From assembly GCA_030919125.1 (NCBI GenBank), contig CP121470.1, positions 868,001 to 932,000 of the forward strand: a stretch of DNA of 64,000 nt, in the 5' to 3' direction. Positions 26,955-34,884 of this stretch are shown here, piece by piece. Within the stretch, counting starts at the first letter, position 1. Every line of letters starts with the position of its first letter. Origin of the DNA: Methanoregula sp. SKADARSKE-2. Lineage in GTDB: Archaea; Halobacteriota; Methanomicrobia; Methanomicrobiales; Methanospirillaceae. A model generated the notes under the pieces. The model ran no database searches and was not told the DNA's origin. It saw only the letters and a program-made list of their open reading frames with translations. The position numbers and the translations under genes are program-made.

Positions 26955-27431
26955 ATGGCAGAATTACATCTGAAAATCCGGAAGCGTGCTTTCCCGAGCC
27001 AGGGAAGAGTACGGATTAATGTCGGTATCCTTCCCGAACTGGGAATCGCCGATGGCGATACCGTAGATCTGGTAAACGAAAATACGAACAAAGTTGTCAG
27101 TGCTTCAACCATCGCTGATACAATGGTCGGGACCGAAGAGATCCGGGTAAACGAAGATGATCTGGAGGCCCTCGGACTCAAAGACGGTGAAGAGATCTTG
27201 GTAAAGCGGGCAATGTCGCTTAAGGAAAAGGCCGCAAAAGTGGTTGACGATACCCATAAACGCCTTGTGGAAGAGGAAAAAAAGATCGACACATCGATAA
27301 AAAAGACTGCCGGGGATGTAAAGGCAACCGCAGGCAAGACGGCTGACACGATAAAAAAAGAAGCCGGAAAAGCCGGGAAGAAAGCAAAAGATGCTTTCGA
27401 CGCAACCCGGGGGAGAGGAAAGGACCTGTGA
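26955..27431 (+). CDS. Double-psi-barrel (AbrB/VAT-N-like) protein with Lys-rich helical tail
   Basis: 158 residues from ATG 26955. The first 80 residues resemble the barrel at the N-terminus of archaeal Cdc48/VAT and some AbrB-like proteins: G-R-V-R-I-N-V-G-I-L-P-E-L-G-I-A-D-G-D-T-V and a second psi element L-E-A-L-G-L-K-D-G-E-E-I-L-V-K. The rest is a highly charged Ala/Lys/Asp helix with repeated K-(T/A)-(A/K)-G-(K/D) units, resembling LEA-type or histone-like tails. No ATPase domain is present. It is followed after about 60 bp by a set of small coiled-coil genes. Function unknown. Confidence 0.75.
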   Translation: MAELHLKIRKRAFPSQGRVRINVGILPELGIADGDTVDLVNENTNKVVSASTIADTMVGTEEIRVNEDDLEALGLKDGEEILVKRAMSLKEKAAKVVDDTHKRLVEEEKKIDTSIKKTAGDVKATAGKTADTIKKEAGKAGKKAKDAFDATRGRGKDL

Positions 27432-27493
27432 TCCTATGAGATCTCCTGTGGACATACGACCCCGAGTGACTAAGGCTTGCGCGAGGATAGAAC

Positions 27494-27898
27494 ATGGCTG
27501 ACCCGGTGATCCCTGTTGTACCCGGTATATCCGAAAATGCGGTGGTTATCATTATCGCGCTTGCCATTCTTGGGGTCTTTATTCTCTTCCTGATGATCCG
27601 GGAACTGCGCCTTATGAAGACCGGCAGCAGGAAAGAGGAGATTGAGCTTGAACGGGAAAAACTTAAGATTCTCCAGCAGCACGCGACAGCGAGCGGGTAC
27701 CATTTCACCCGGATGTCCCCGGAGCAGATTGCCGGGATCAAGTGTGTTGAAGATAACAATGCAACCTTGGAGACGACCATCTTCTCTAAGGAACGCCTGG
27801 TCGAGACCCGGCTGAAACGACTGGAAAACTATGTCAAAATCGCAAAGCTCGATAACATGATGGGAAAGATCGATCAGGAAGAAAAGAAGGTGAAGTGA
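27494..27898 (+). CDS. Single-pass membrane coiled-coil protein
   Basis: 134 residues. A short N-terminal stretch is followed by one membrane helix (about residues 15-35: A-V-V-I-I-I-A-L-A-I-L-G-V-F-I-L-F). A charged coiled coil E-E-I-E-L-E-R-E-K-L-K-I-L-Q-Q-H follows, and a second helical region at the C-terminus is rich in K/E. The most likely topology puts the coiled coil in the cytoplasm (R-E-L-R after the helix). The stop overlaps the next start (TGATG at 27896-27900). Not a family I recognise. Confidence 0.75.
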   Translation: MADPVIPVVPGISENAVVIIIALAILGVFILFLMIRELRLMKTGSRKEEIELEREKLKILQQHATASGYHFTRMSPEQIAGIKCVEDNNATLETTIFSKERLVETRLKRLENYVKIAKLDNMMGKIDQEEKKVK

Positions 27899-28194
27899 TG
27901 TATCCCGTTGTACACGAAAACCAGGATTATGCGCTCCCGTTTTCCGAATTTCCCCGAAAACTCGGGCAGGCGCTCCCGACATTCGACAAATCCCTGGACG
28001 CCTACTTCGACAAGAATTTAGCTGCGATCATCGAGGAATGGGGGCTTGTCACCGAGAACGACCTCCGGGCACTGGAGAATAGGCTGGAAAAAGCGACGAG
28101 CGAGATCGGGACCCTGTGCGCAGGGAAAACGATGATCGAGAGGCGGATAGAGAATCTGGAACCACTCATAGCATCGCTGGAGAGATCGCTATGA
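27898..28194 (+). CDS. Small coiled-coil protein with E-E-W motif, copy 1
   Basis: 98 residues from ATG 27898 (a GTG one codon earlier is possible). An N-terminal segment of about 30 residues precedes the motif L-D-A-Y-F-D-K-N-L-A-A-I-I-E-E-W-G-L-V-T, followed by a predicted coiled coil (E-N-R-L-E-K-A-T; R-R-I-E-N-L-E-P-L). The same motif occurs in the next two genes. Overlaps both neighbours, so translation is coupled across the locus. Unknown family. Confidence 0.75.
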   Translation: MYPVVHENQDYALPFSEFPRKLGQALPTFDKSLDAYFDKNLAAIIEEWGLVTENDLRALENRLEKATSEIGTLCAGKTMIERRIENLEPLIASLERSL

Positions 28195-28412
28195 TAGGGC
28201 AGGATCGGTACCTGAATGCCTATGTCGACCGGAGGATGAAGTATATCATCGAGGAGTGGGATCTGGCGACCCGGAACGAACTTGACGATTTTACCCGACG
28301 CATGGGCGCGATCGAAGCGGAGAGTCCCCGAATTCAAGCGTTCGAAGGAAAAGCCTCCGATAAGCTGACCGAGCTTGAGAGCCGCGTAAAGAAACTGAAG
28401 GAGATGATGTAG
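28191..28412 (+). CDS. Small coiled-coil protein with E-E-W motif, copy 2
   Basis: 73 residues from ATG 28191, overlapping the stop of the gene before it (ATGA). Nearly the whole protein is the shared module: L-N-A-Y-V-D-R-R-M-K-Y-I-I-E-E-W-D-L-A-T, then N-E-L-D-D-F-T-R-R-M and a heptad-like K/E tail (L-T-E-L-E-S-R-V-K-K-L-K-E). No membrane segment. The next gene starts directly after its stop. Confidence 0.75.
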   Translation: MIGQDRYLNAYVDRRMKYIIEEWDLATRNELDDFTRRMGAIEAESPRIQAFEGKASDKLTELESRVKKLKEMM

Positions 28413-28772
28413 ATGATAGACCTCCTCGAGTTCATTGTCATTCTCGTGGTTCTTGGCGCAATATTTTATGTGATCTATTACTTCCTTCACAGGGCCCAAG
28501 GGAAGATATCACTGACCCGGCCGGTGGAGAGCCGGGTTGATGAGTACCTTGACCGGAGGTTCCAGAGCATTGTTGAGGAGTGGCAGCTTGTAACCCAGAC
28601 CGGGCTCCAGGAGTTCCGGCAGAAGGGGTACAAGGAGCTGGAACAGGATGAGGCCCGGCTGGAGAGCCTTAAGAAATTTGAGTCCTCTGCGCTTGACTCC
28701 CTGCAGACCATGGAGGCCAGGCTTGACGCCGTTGAAAAGGAACTGGCTCAGAAAAGAGCCTCCAAAAAGTAA
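28413..28772 (+). CDS. Membrane-anchored coiled-coil protein with E-E-W motif, copy 3
   Basis: 119 residues. An N-terminal membrane helix (about residues 5-25: L-E-F-I-V-I-L-V-V-L-G-A-I-F-Y-V-I-Y) precedes V-D-E-Y-L-D-R-R-F-Q-S-I-V-E-E-W-Q-L-V-T, then a long coiled coil ending in K-R-A-S-K-K. It combines the anchor type of the 27494 gene with the motif of the two genes before it, so the four proteins probably assemble together at the membrane. That assembly is inference. Confidence 0.75.
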   Translation: MIDLLEFIVILVVLGAIFYVIYYFLHRAQGKISLTRPVESRVDEYLDRRFQSIVEEWQLVTQTGLQEFRQKGYKELEQDEARLESLKKFESSALDSLQTMEARLDAVEKELAQKRASKK

Positions 28773-29028
28773 CCCGGAACCCGATCTCTTCAAAAAGCTG
28801 AAAGGAGAGATCACGGTAATCCGCAAACAGGGCGAACCACCGCTGAAAGACCCCCACAGTTTTGCCCAGTACATCTGTGACCTCTGCAGTTCCCCCAGGC
28901 CAATAACGGGCCAGCGGCAGTGCGTGGTATGCGGGCGATGGGCGTGCAGCGACTGCTGGAAAGACGAGTATTATACCTGCAAATCGTGCGCGGGGATCAT
29001 CAAAATCAATTCGATCCCACCCAAATAA
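28723..29028 (+). CDS. Small zinc-binding protein (four C-x2-C pairs)
   Basis: About 101 residues; the start is uncertain. TTG 28723 has GGAGG at 28712-28716 but overlaps the gene before it by 50 bp. The C-terminal half has four C-x2-C pairs: C-D-L-C, C-V-V-C-G, C-S-D-C-W and C-K-S-C-A, in an arrangement like a treble-clef, B-box or FYVE-type double zinc site. The N-terminal half is charged (D-L-F-K-K-L-K-G-E-I). Same strand and overlapping the coiled-coil set, so probably part of the same unit. Specific role unknown. Confidence 0.65.
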   Translation: MTPLKRNWLRKEPPKSNPEPDLFKKLKGEITVIRKQGEPPLKDPHSFAQYICDLCSSPRPITGQRQCVVCGRWACSDCWKDEYYTCKSCAGIIKINSIPPK

Positions 29029-29153
29029 TTTCGCACCTCTGTTCGAATCCGGTTTGGTCACCCCGTTTTTTTATCTCTTCCGGCAGAGACCGGCATCGGC
29101 TCCTTTTGTCCCCAGCCACCTCCCTTATCTTGCTTCAGAGCAAATAGAATAGG

Positions 29154-29720
29154 ATGGCTTCGTTTTTTATCCGGACTGAAGTTCCGGAAGACATTCCCGC
29201 AATCCACGAAGTCAATGCCGTGGCGTTTGCCCATGATGATGAAGCCCGCCTGGTGGATGCCCTCCGGGAAAACGGCGACTTTAACCCGGAACTGTCCCTT
29301 GTTGCAGTCTCGCGCGACCGGATTATCGGCCATATCCTCTTTCCCGAGATAACTATCGAATCCGAAGAGGCGGCTGTCCCTGCCGTGGCGCTTGCCCCGC
29401 TTGTGGTCCATCCCGATTTCCAGTGTATGGGGATTGGCCGGAGCCTGATCGAGGTAGGGTTTGAGGCCTGCCGTGATATCGGCTACCATATCGTCGTTGT
29501 GGTTGGCCATCCCGGATACTATCCCCGGTATGGTTTCTCTCCTGCAAGTAATTATGGCATTGTCGCGCCGTTTGAGGTTGCCGATGATGTTTTTATGGTA
29601 AATGCGCTTATCCCGGAAGCTCTGGCTGGTGTACATGGCAGGGTCAGGTACCCGAAAGCGTTCGAGATGGTTGTAGGTGCCGACAAGAATCCGGGGAGAA
29701 TCACAAAGCCCCTCTCCTAG
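29154..29720 (+). CDS. GNAT-family N-acetyltransferase
   Basis: 188 residues, YhbS-like. The GNAT core shows I-R-T-E-V-P-E-D-I-P-A-I near the start, A-L-A-P-L-V-V-H-P-D-F-Q-C-M-G-I-G-R-S-L-I-E (motif A; the usual Q-x-x-G-x-G acetyl-CoA loop appears as Q-C-M-G-I-G), then V-V-V-V-G-H-P-G-Y-Y-P-R-Y-G-F-S-P-A. The G-H-P-x-Y-Y-P-R-(F/Y)-G-F run is typical of this subgroup. Substrate unknown. It stands alone after a 125-bp gap. Confidence 0.9.
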   Translation: MASFFIRTEVPEDIPAIHEVNAVAFAHDDEARLVDALRENGDFNPELSLVAVSRDRIIGHILFPEITIESEEAAVPAVALAPLVVHPDFQCMGIGRSLIEVGFEACRDIGYHIVVVVGHPGYYPRYGFSPASNYGIVAPFEVADDVFMVNALIPEALAGVHGRVRYPKAFEMVVGADKNPGRITKPLS

Positions 29721-29775
29721 ATAGTGGCCGGCAGGGGAGAGGATATAACGTTCCCACCCCCAACGCTTAGAACAG

Positions 29776-31035
29776 ATGAGCATTAGGAGAGCAAAACCGG
29801 GATCGGGGTCATCGTTCACCACGTACCTTGCGGGGTACGTCAGTCCAGAAGGCGGGGCGACTCATATTGACGATGTCATCTCATCAAACGCCGTCATCCC
29901 CCGTTTCGTGAACGAGTTCTGGACCGCAAAACAGCGTCAGGCATCTTCAATACACGAGATCTCCTACCGGGCCTGTTTCAAACCGCAGCTCCCCCGTTTT
30001 TTTATCGAACTGCTGACTAGAAACGGAGAAATTGTCTACGATCCATTCAGCGGACGCGGAACGACGGTAATTGAAGCCGGCCTCCTCGACCGGCATGTCA
30101 TCGCAAATGACGCGAGTCCCCTCTCCCGCATAATGACCGAACCCCGGTTCTCTCCTCCTGATATCGATAGTGTCCGGAAACGGCTGGAGACCATTCCCCG
30201 GGAAGGAGGAGATGCCGAAATCGACTTGTCCATGTTCTACTGCAAGGAGACCGAGCAGGAGATCGTAGCCTTAAAAGAGTATATCAAACAAAAACGCCAG
30301 GCCAACCGCGATGACAGGATCGACCGGTGGATTGCGATGGTTGCAACCAACCGGCTGACCGGGCATTCCCCGGGATTTTTCTCGGTATATACACTCCCCC
30401 CGAACCAGGCAGTATCGCAGGCAAGCCAGAGCCGAATCAATAAAAAACGAGGGCAATTGCCTGATTACCGTGATACGCACCGGATAATTCTTATGAAAAC
30501 AAAGAGCCTGCTCAGATCCTTATCTCTTCCCGAGAGAAAAAACCTGTACCGGGCCCGGAATAACGCCCGTCTCCTTACCGGCGATGCGCGGTCTACCCCG
30601 GAGATTCCGGAGGGCTCTGTAACGCTCACAGTCACCTCGCCCCCATTCCTCGACATCGTCCAGTACCGGGATGATAACTGGCTCCGTTGCTGGTTCAACG
30701 GACTTAACGGGGAAATGATCGGGAAACAGATCACTATGTCCCGCACGGTCGCGGACTGGGCCATGGTAATGGGTTCGGTGTTCGAAGAACTCTTCCGGGC
30801 GACCCGGGCCGGCGGTTGGGTTGCATTCGAGGTCGGAGAGATCAGGAAACGATCCATTAACCTCGAAGAACATGTCGTCCCTCTCGGAATTGCAGCGGGT
30901 TTTGTCTGCGAATGCATCCTTATCAACCACCAGACATTCACGAAAACGTCCAACATCTGGGGTGTGAATAATATGGTCTCGGGAACGAACTCCAACCGGA
31001 TCGTGATCTTCCAGAAGCCCGGGCCAGAACCCTAA
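29776..31035 (+). CDS. Orphan site-specific DNA methyltransferase (N4/N6 type)
   Basis: 419 residues. The SAM-binding motif D-P-F-S-G-R-G-T-T-V-I-E-A-G lies near residue 88 and the catalytic motif IV T-S-P-P-F near residue 288, so motif I precedes motif IV. T-S-P-P-F fits an N4-cytosine or N6-adenine amino-methylase of the DNA-methylase N4/N6 family. Between them is a long target-recognition or linker segment. I see no restriction endonuclease or specificity gene next to it, so it is an orphan here. Recognition sequence unknown. Confidence 0.85.
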   Translation: MSIRRAKPGSGSSFTTYLAGYVSPEGGATHIDDVISSNAVIPRFVNEFWTAKQRQASSIHEISYRACFKPQLPRFFIELLTRNGEIVYDPFSGRGTTVIEAGLLDRHVIANDASPLSRIMTEPRFSPPDIDSVRKRLETIPREGGDAEIDLSMFYCKETEQEIVALKEYIKQKRQANRDDRIDRWIAMVATNRLTGHSPGFFSVYTLPPNQAVSQASQSRINKKRGQLPDYRDTHRIILMKTKSLLRSLSLPERKNLYRARNNARLLTGDARSTPEIPEGSVTLTVTSPPFLDIVQYRDDNWLRCWFNGLNGEMIGKQITMSRTVADWAMVMGSVFEELFRATRAGGWVAFEVGEIRKRSINLEEHVVPLGIAAGFVCECILINHQTFTKTSNIWGVNNMVSGTNSNRIVIFQKPGPEP

Positions 31036-31128
31036 TCCTTCCCATCTTTCTGGTTTTTCTTTTTTTGTCCCCGTAGGGAACCCCGAAAAGAAGCACCCCT
31101 TAAGTATCACAACATCCAACGTTTATCC

Positions 31129-32790
31129 ATGGTCACCCGTATCAGGCGGTATGCTCAGATTGTTGACGTGCTGGGTAAGTACGGCTTTGGCATCGGGCTG
31201 GAACGCTTATTCCCCGGGAGGGCAAGGTTCCGCCTGCCAACCGGGGGAAAAGCCCCCGAGACATCCACGGTCTATGAGCGGATACGGCTCACGCTTGAAG
31301 AACTTGGCCCGACATTTGTGAAGTTCGGGCAGATTATGAGCACCAGGATGGAACTGCTCCCTCCTGAGATGATCGTGCAGCTCAAAAAACTGCAGGACCA
31401 CGCAAAACCACTGCCTTTCTCCGAAGTGCGGGCGGTCCTTGAAGAGAACTGCCTGAATCTCGAGGACTGGTTCAGTGAGATCGATGAGATACCCGTGGCA
31501 TCCGCATCGATCGCTCAGGTTCATCGGGCGGTTCTCAAGGACGGCACAACGGTTGCCCTCAAGGTGCAGAGGCCCGGCATTCCGGAGATCATCGAGACTG
31601 ATATCGGTGTCCTGCAGTCCATGGCGGAACGGATCGAGATCGTCTTCCCCGAGACCCGGGTTTACAATCCATCCGGCATGGTCCAGGACTTCGCCCAGCA
31701 GATCGTAAAGGAGCTTGATTTCACCCGGGATGCCCGGAACATGGACCGGATGACGCGGAATTTCCGGGAAGTTCCCGGTGTCCGGTTCCCGAAAGTGTAT
31801 TGGCAGTATTCGTCCGCCCATGTGCTTGTAATGGAGTTCATTGAAGGGGTGAGGATCGATGACCGCGAGGCAATGATTGAGGCAGGGCTCGATCCCCATG
31901 CAATCGGGGTCAGGGGTTTCCAGACATATCTCAAGATGATCTTCGAAGATGGTTTCTTCCATGGGGACCCCCATCCGGGGAACCTTCTGGTAACAAAAGA
32001 AGGCGAGATCGTCTTCCTCGACTTCGGGATTGTCGGCATCCTGCGCCCGGAAAAGCGCCAGAATTTCATCAACCTGCTCTTTGCGCTGGTGAACGACGAT
32101 ATTGAGCTCCTCCTCCGGTCGCTTGAGAGCTTCGGTATCGTTATCGCCGAGCAGGACCGCGAATCCCTCCGCGACGATCTCTATATTATGATGCACGATT
32201 TCGGGGGTGGAGAGGAGGAATCCGTCTCACAGTTCAATTTCCAGCTCATGGTAAACGAGCTCACCGATTCGATGCGGAGGCATCAGCTCAAGGTGCCGAT
32301 GAACCTGATGCTCCTGTTAAAAGTATTTGTCATGGTGCTCGATGTCGGCATTGCTCTCGACCCGAAATTCAATTTCGGGAAAGAGACGTCCCCCTACCTG
32401 ATGAAACTCGCAGATTCCCATACGCTCTCCTCGGCCTACGTCAAGCGTGCGTCCATGTCGATGCTCGAAGCGATCGATGCGTTCTTCGACATGCCCCGGA
32501 ACCTGAACCTGATGCTGCGCCGTCTCTCCACCGGGACGTTCAAACTTGAGATCGTCGATACCGACCTCAATAAATTTACGATGGCGCTCGATAAGGCAAG
32601 CGACAAGCTCATGATCGGTCTTGTCGTCGCTTCGCTCGTGGTCGGGTCATCGCTTGTCCTTCTCGCATCACCGCTCAGCATGCCCCGGGAGATATTATGG
32701 ATTGCAATCCTCGGCTACACTGCAGCCGTGCTCTGCGGATTCTACGCGATCTACCACGTGATCTTCCTGAAATTCCGGCTCGAACGATAG
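31129..32790 (+). CDS. UbiB/AarF (ABC1) atypical kinase
   Basis: 553 residues. The KxGQ motif is K-F-G-Q-I-M-S-T-R near residue 64; the Ala-rich loop is P-V-A-S-A-S-I-A-Q-V-H; the ATP lysine is in V-A-L-K-V-Q-R-P-G; the catalytic region is F-H-G-D-P-H-P-G-N-L and F-L-D-F-G-I-V-G. Two C-terminal membrane helices (L-M-I-G-L-V-V-A-S-L-V-V-G and I-L-G-Y-T-A-A-V-L-C-G) anchor it. In bacteria UbiB supports ubiquinone synthesis. Archaeal members probably act in isoprenoid-lipid handling, with no proven substrate. A TATA-like CTTAAGTATC lies about 30 bp upstream. Confidence 0.92.
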   Translation: MVTRIRRYAQIVDVLGKYGFGIGLERLFPGRARFRLPTGGKAPETSTVYERIRLTLEELGPTFVKFGQIMSTRMELLPPEMIVQLKKLQDHAKPLPFSEVRAVLEENCLNLEDWFSEIDEIPVASASIAQVHRAVLKDGTTVALKVQRPGIPEIIETDIGVLQSMAERIEIVFPETRVYNPSGMVQDFAQQIVKELDFTRDARNMDRMTRNFREVPGVRFPKVYWQYSSAHVLVMEFIEGVRIDDREAMIEAGLDPHAIGVRGFQTYLKMIFEDGFFHGDPHPGNLLVTKEGEIVFLDFGIVGILRPEKRQNFINLLFALVNDDIELLLRSLESFGIVIAEQDRESLRDDLYIMMHDFGGGEEESVSQFNFQLMVNELTDSMRRHQLKVPMNLMLLLKVFVMVLDVGIALDPKFNFGKETSPYLMKLADSHTLSSAYVKRASMSMLEAIDAFFDMPRNLNLMLRRLSTGTFKLEIVDTDLNKFTMALDKASDKLMIGLVVASLVVGSSLVLLASPLSMPREILWIAILGYTAAVLCGFYAIYHVIFLKFRLER

Positions 32791-32819
32791 TTCTTTCTCT
32801 TTTAACCAAACTTTTGCAT

Positions 32820-33125
32820 CTATCTCATTAGTTCCCGGGATTTTTGGATCTCCTCCTTTGTCTGTTCATGGAGATCAATATGTTTGAGGATCATCGGAAG
32901 AAGTACCCGGATCATCTTCGGACCATCCGGGCTGCTGAGATAACTCTCAACAGCCGCTCATCCTTCCGGTGATGAAACAAACGACCGTAGTGAACGCTGC
33001 GTATCCGGCTCCTTAAGAAACTCTGCAATGATTGTTTGGGATAAGCCAAGGAGTGCCATAAGATTTCCCACGTCACGTCCGGAACGTCTGGACTTGTTGA
33101 AGCATGGTAAACTCTTCATCGACAT
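32820..33125 (-). pseudogene. Small helical protein interrupted by one in-frame TGA
   Basis: Reading the minus strand from ATG 33125 (AAGGA just upstream) gives about 101 codons to a TAG at 32820. A single TGA at 32958-32960 interrupts it. The two halves, ...L-M-A-L-L-G-L-S-Q-T-I-I-A-E-F-L-K-E-P and ...Y-L-S-S-P-D-G-P-K-M-I-R-V-L-L-P-M-I-L-K-H, are uniformly coding-like and in the same frame. The family is not one I recognise. It is either a recent pseudogene (CGA to TGA is a one-step change) or a sequence error. Confidence 0.65.
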
Positions 33126-33264
33126 ATTTTCCTTTTCATGATACCAGGTGCAGATGCATATGACAAACGGAGGAGAACTCCCTGAAGAATGTTAACAACG
33201 GCATGAAGAATACCATAACCGGAATTCGATTTCCTCAAGTTGAATGCGGGGGAACAAATCCTTT

Positions 33265-33786
33265 TCACTGGCAGCAGACCATCCTCCATCTCTCAATCTT
33301 CTCCCGGATGGTAACTGTGGCATTGGCCGGGCTTGTTGCGGGGAGCGTGTGAATGCTCGCAACCGGAATGCATTTCATCTGGCCAACATATCTTCGCGCG
33401 GTTGTTCCGTTGCATACAATAATGCGAATCGTTGGGTACCTCTTGAGGAGTCCCGGGATGTCATTAAAAACCGGATCCCGGATCTTCGCGTCGCTGCTTC
33501 CCGTGCGCGTACATGAGTTTACCACATCCCAGAGTGCAATATGGCATCTTTCGAGTTGACGTATCCGTTCAGCGTACGGCAACGTCACCGGGATTGAGAA
33601 GAGATCTTCCATAATCCGCCAGAATTGATTCTGCGGATTGCCATAGTATTCGCCCTGGGTGAGGGAGAGGCAGGAAGGGAAGCTTCCGAGAATGAGAAGA
33701 ATGGGATGATCTCCGAGAACCGGCAGGAGACCGGTAGAACCGGAAATTTCTGGTTCCTGTGCAGCGCGGATACGGCCATGCGACAT
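33265..33786 (-). CDS. DNA-deoxyinosine / G:T-U mismatch glycosylase (UDG superfamily)
   Basis: 173 residues from ATG 33786; the longer frame upstream runs into the neighbour and is rejected. The motif I-L-G-S-F-P-S-C-L-S-L plus Y-Y-G-N-P-Q-N-Q-F-W-R-I-M resembles the family-6 (HDG) uracil-DNA-glycosylase-like enzymes (COG3663). The later C-N-G-T-T-A-R-R-Y and L-P-A-T-S-P-A-N-A lie at the second active-site loop. It would excise deaminated bases. The catalytic Asn of this family is not clearly placed in the first motif, so precise substrate is uncertain. Confidence 0.85.
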   Translation of the reverse strand: MSHGRIRAAQEPEISGSTGLLPVLGDHPILLILGSFPSCLSLTQGEYYGNPQNQFWRIMEDLFSIPVTLPYAERIRQLERCHIALWDVVNSCTRTGSSDAKIRDPVFNDIPGLLKRYPTIRIIVCNGTTARRYVGQMKCIPVASIHTLPATSPANATVTIREKIERWRMVCCQ

Positions 33787-33799
33787 GGAAAAACAGAGA

Positions 33800-34099
33800 T
33801 CAGGTTGTTTCGGGTTTGAAGTAAAGGTTGCAGTGGCAGTGGCCTTGTTTTGTGATCTCATCTTCATGGTAAGCACACGGGCACTCAATCTTCCGGTCCT
33901 TCTCCTCATCTCCGGTCCGGATCCTGCACGGGCAGTACGGCCTTCCGAACTTGGATTCTATCCTGACGAGGCCCTTGATGACGTTTCCCACCTGCTTTTC
34001 GTCAGGGTTCAGTACAAACCCGTGTTTCTTCGCATAGGCCCGTGCCCACTTGAGCATCTCTTCTTCGAATTCCTTTACTTCCACTTTATTGTCTGCCAT
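33800..34099 (-). CDS. Ferredoxin:thioredoxin reductase catalytic subunit
   Basis: 99 residues with all ligands in place: C56-P-C58, C73-P-C75, and C88-H-C90, with His78 nearby. In FTR four of these hold a 4Fe-4S cluster (C56, C73, C75, C88) and C58/C90 form the redox-active disulfide. It passes electrons from ferredoxin to a thioredoxin. No variable (alpha) subunit is needed in archaeal types. It lies 13 bp upstream of the glycosylase start on the same strand. Confidence 0.92.
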   Translation of the reverse strand: MADNKVEVKEFEEEMLKWARAYAKKHGFVLNPDEKQVGNVIKGLVRIESKFGRPYCPCRIRTGDEEKDRKIECPCAYHEDEITKQGHCHCNLYFKPETT

Positions 34100-34154
34100 G
34101 GATCACCCCTCCTGATATCCGATAGGTACTTTTCTGAGATGTTAGCCCTTTCTC

Positions 34155-34883
34155 TTATTTCTTCGCGGTTTTGGTGGTCGGGTGGGCAATCCGCTTCATG
34201 ACGCTGTCGTAAACTTTCAGGACATCACCTTTGTCGAACCGGTACACATCCTTATCGAGCGACTCTCCGGTCTTCCTGTCCCAGAGGCGCATCGAATCCA
34301 TGCTGATCTCATCCCCAAGGTAGATGGTTTTCCCCTGCCTTCCAAACTCGATCTTGAAATCGACAAGAGTAATCCCCTGCATGGAGAGAAGGTCTGCAAG
34401 AAGCCGGTTGATTTCAAGGGCAATCCCCTTCATCTTCTTGATCTCCCCCGGGGTTGCAAGGCCGAGTGCAACAATCAGATCATCGTTGAGCATCGGGTCG
34501 TGACGCGAATCGTCCTTGAGATCAATCACGATTACCGGTGGATCCAGTTCTGTTCCCTCCCTAAACGGAAGATTCCTGACGATTGATCCTGCAGCGACAT
34601 TCCGTACAATGACTTCGAGCGGGATCATCGAGAGTTCGCGCACGATCATCCGGCGTGGGTCAAGCATCTTAACAAAGTGTGTCTTCACGCCGTTTTTTCC
34701 CAGGTACTCAAAGATAAACGCCGAGACCTCCGCGTTATAGCTCCCCTTGTTCGCAAGGACATCCTTTTTTCCACCATCAAATGCGGTGATGTCGTCGCGG
34801 AATTCGACAATAAGTTTTCCCTTAATGTCAGTCCGGTAGACCGACTTTGCTTTACCTGTATAGAGAAGGTTGCCCTGTTTCAC
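34155..34883 (-). CDS. purC: SAICAR synthetase (PurC)
   Basis: 242 residues, usual length. It ligates aspartate to CAIR in purine synthesis. Motifs are Y-T-G-K-A-K-S-V-Y near the N-terminus (ATP loop), F-R-D-D-I-T-A-F, V-R-N-V-A-A-G-S, L-V-D-F-K-I-E-F-G and the metal site G-D-E-I-S-M-D-S. The basic C-terminal tail (T-T-K-T-A-K-K) is slightly longer than usual. It starts one base after the cofG stop, so the two genes form one unit. Confidence 0.95.
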   Translation of the reverse strand: MKQGNLLYTGKAKSVYRTDIKGKLIVEFRDDITAFDGGKKDVLANKGSYNAEVSAFIFEYLGKNGVKTHFVKMLDPRRMIVRELSMIPLEVIVRNVAAGSIVRNLPFREGTELDPPVIVIDLKDDSRHDPMLNDDLIVALGLATPGEIKKMKGIALEINRLLADLLSMQGITLVDFKIEFGRQGKTIYLGDEISMDSMRLWDRKTGESLDKDVYRFDKGDVLKVYDSVMKRIAHPTTKTAKK

Positions 34884-34884
34884 G

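Noticed and set aside
29776-31035. Restriction-modification system
   Set aside because: No nuclease or specificity subunit could be found in the neighbouring genes, so only an orphan methyltransferase is supported.
32958-32960. TGA as a selenocysteine codon
   Set aside because: No SECIS-like hairpin or selenoprotein family is evident and the residue context is not redox-like; a nonsense mutation is simpler.
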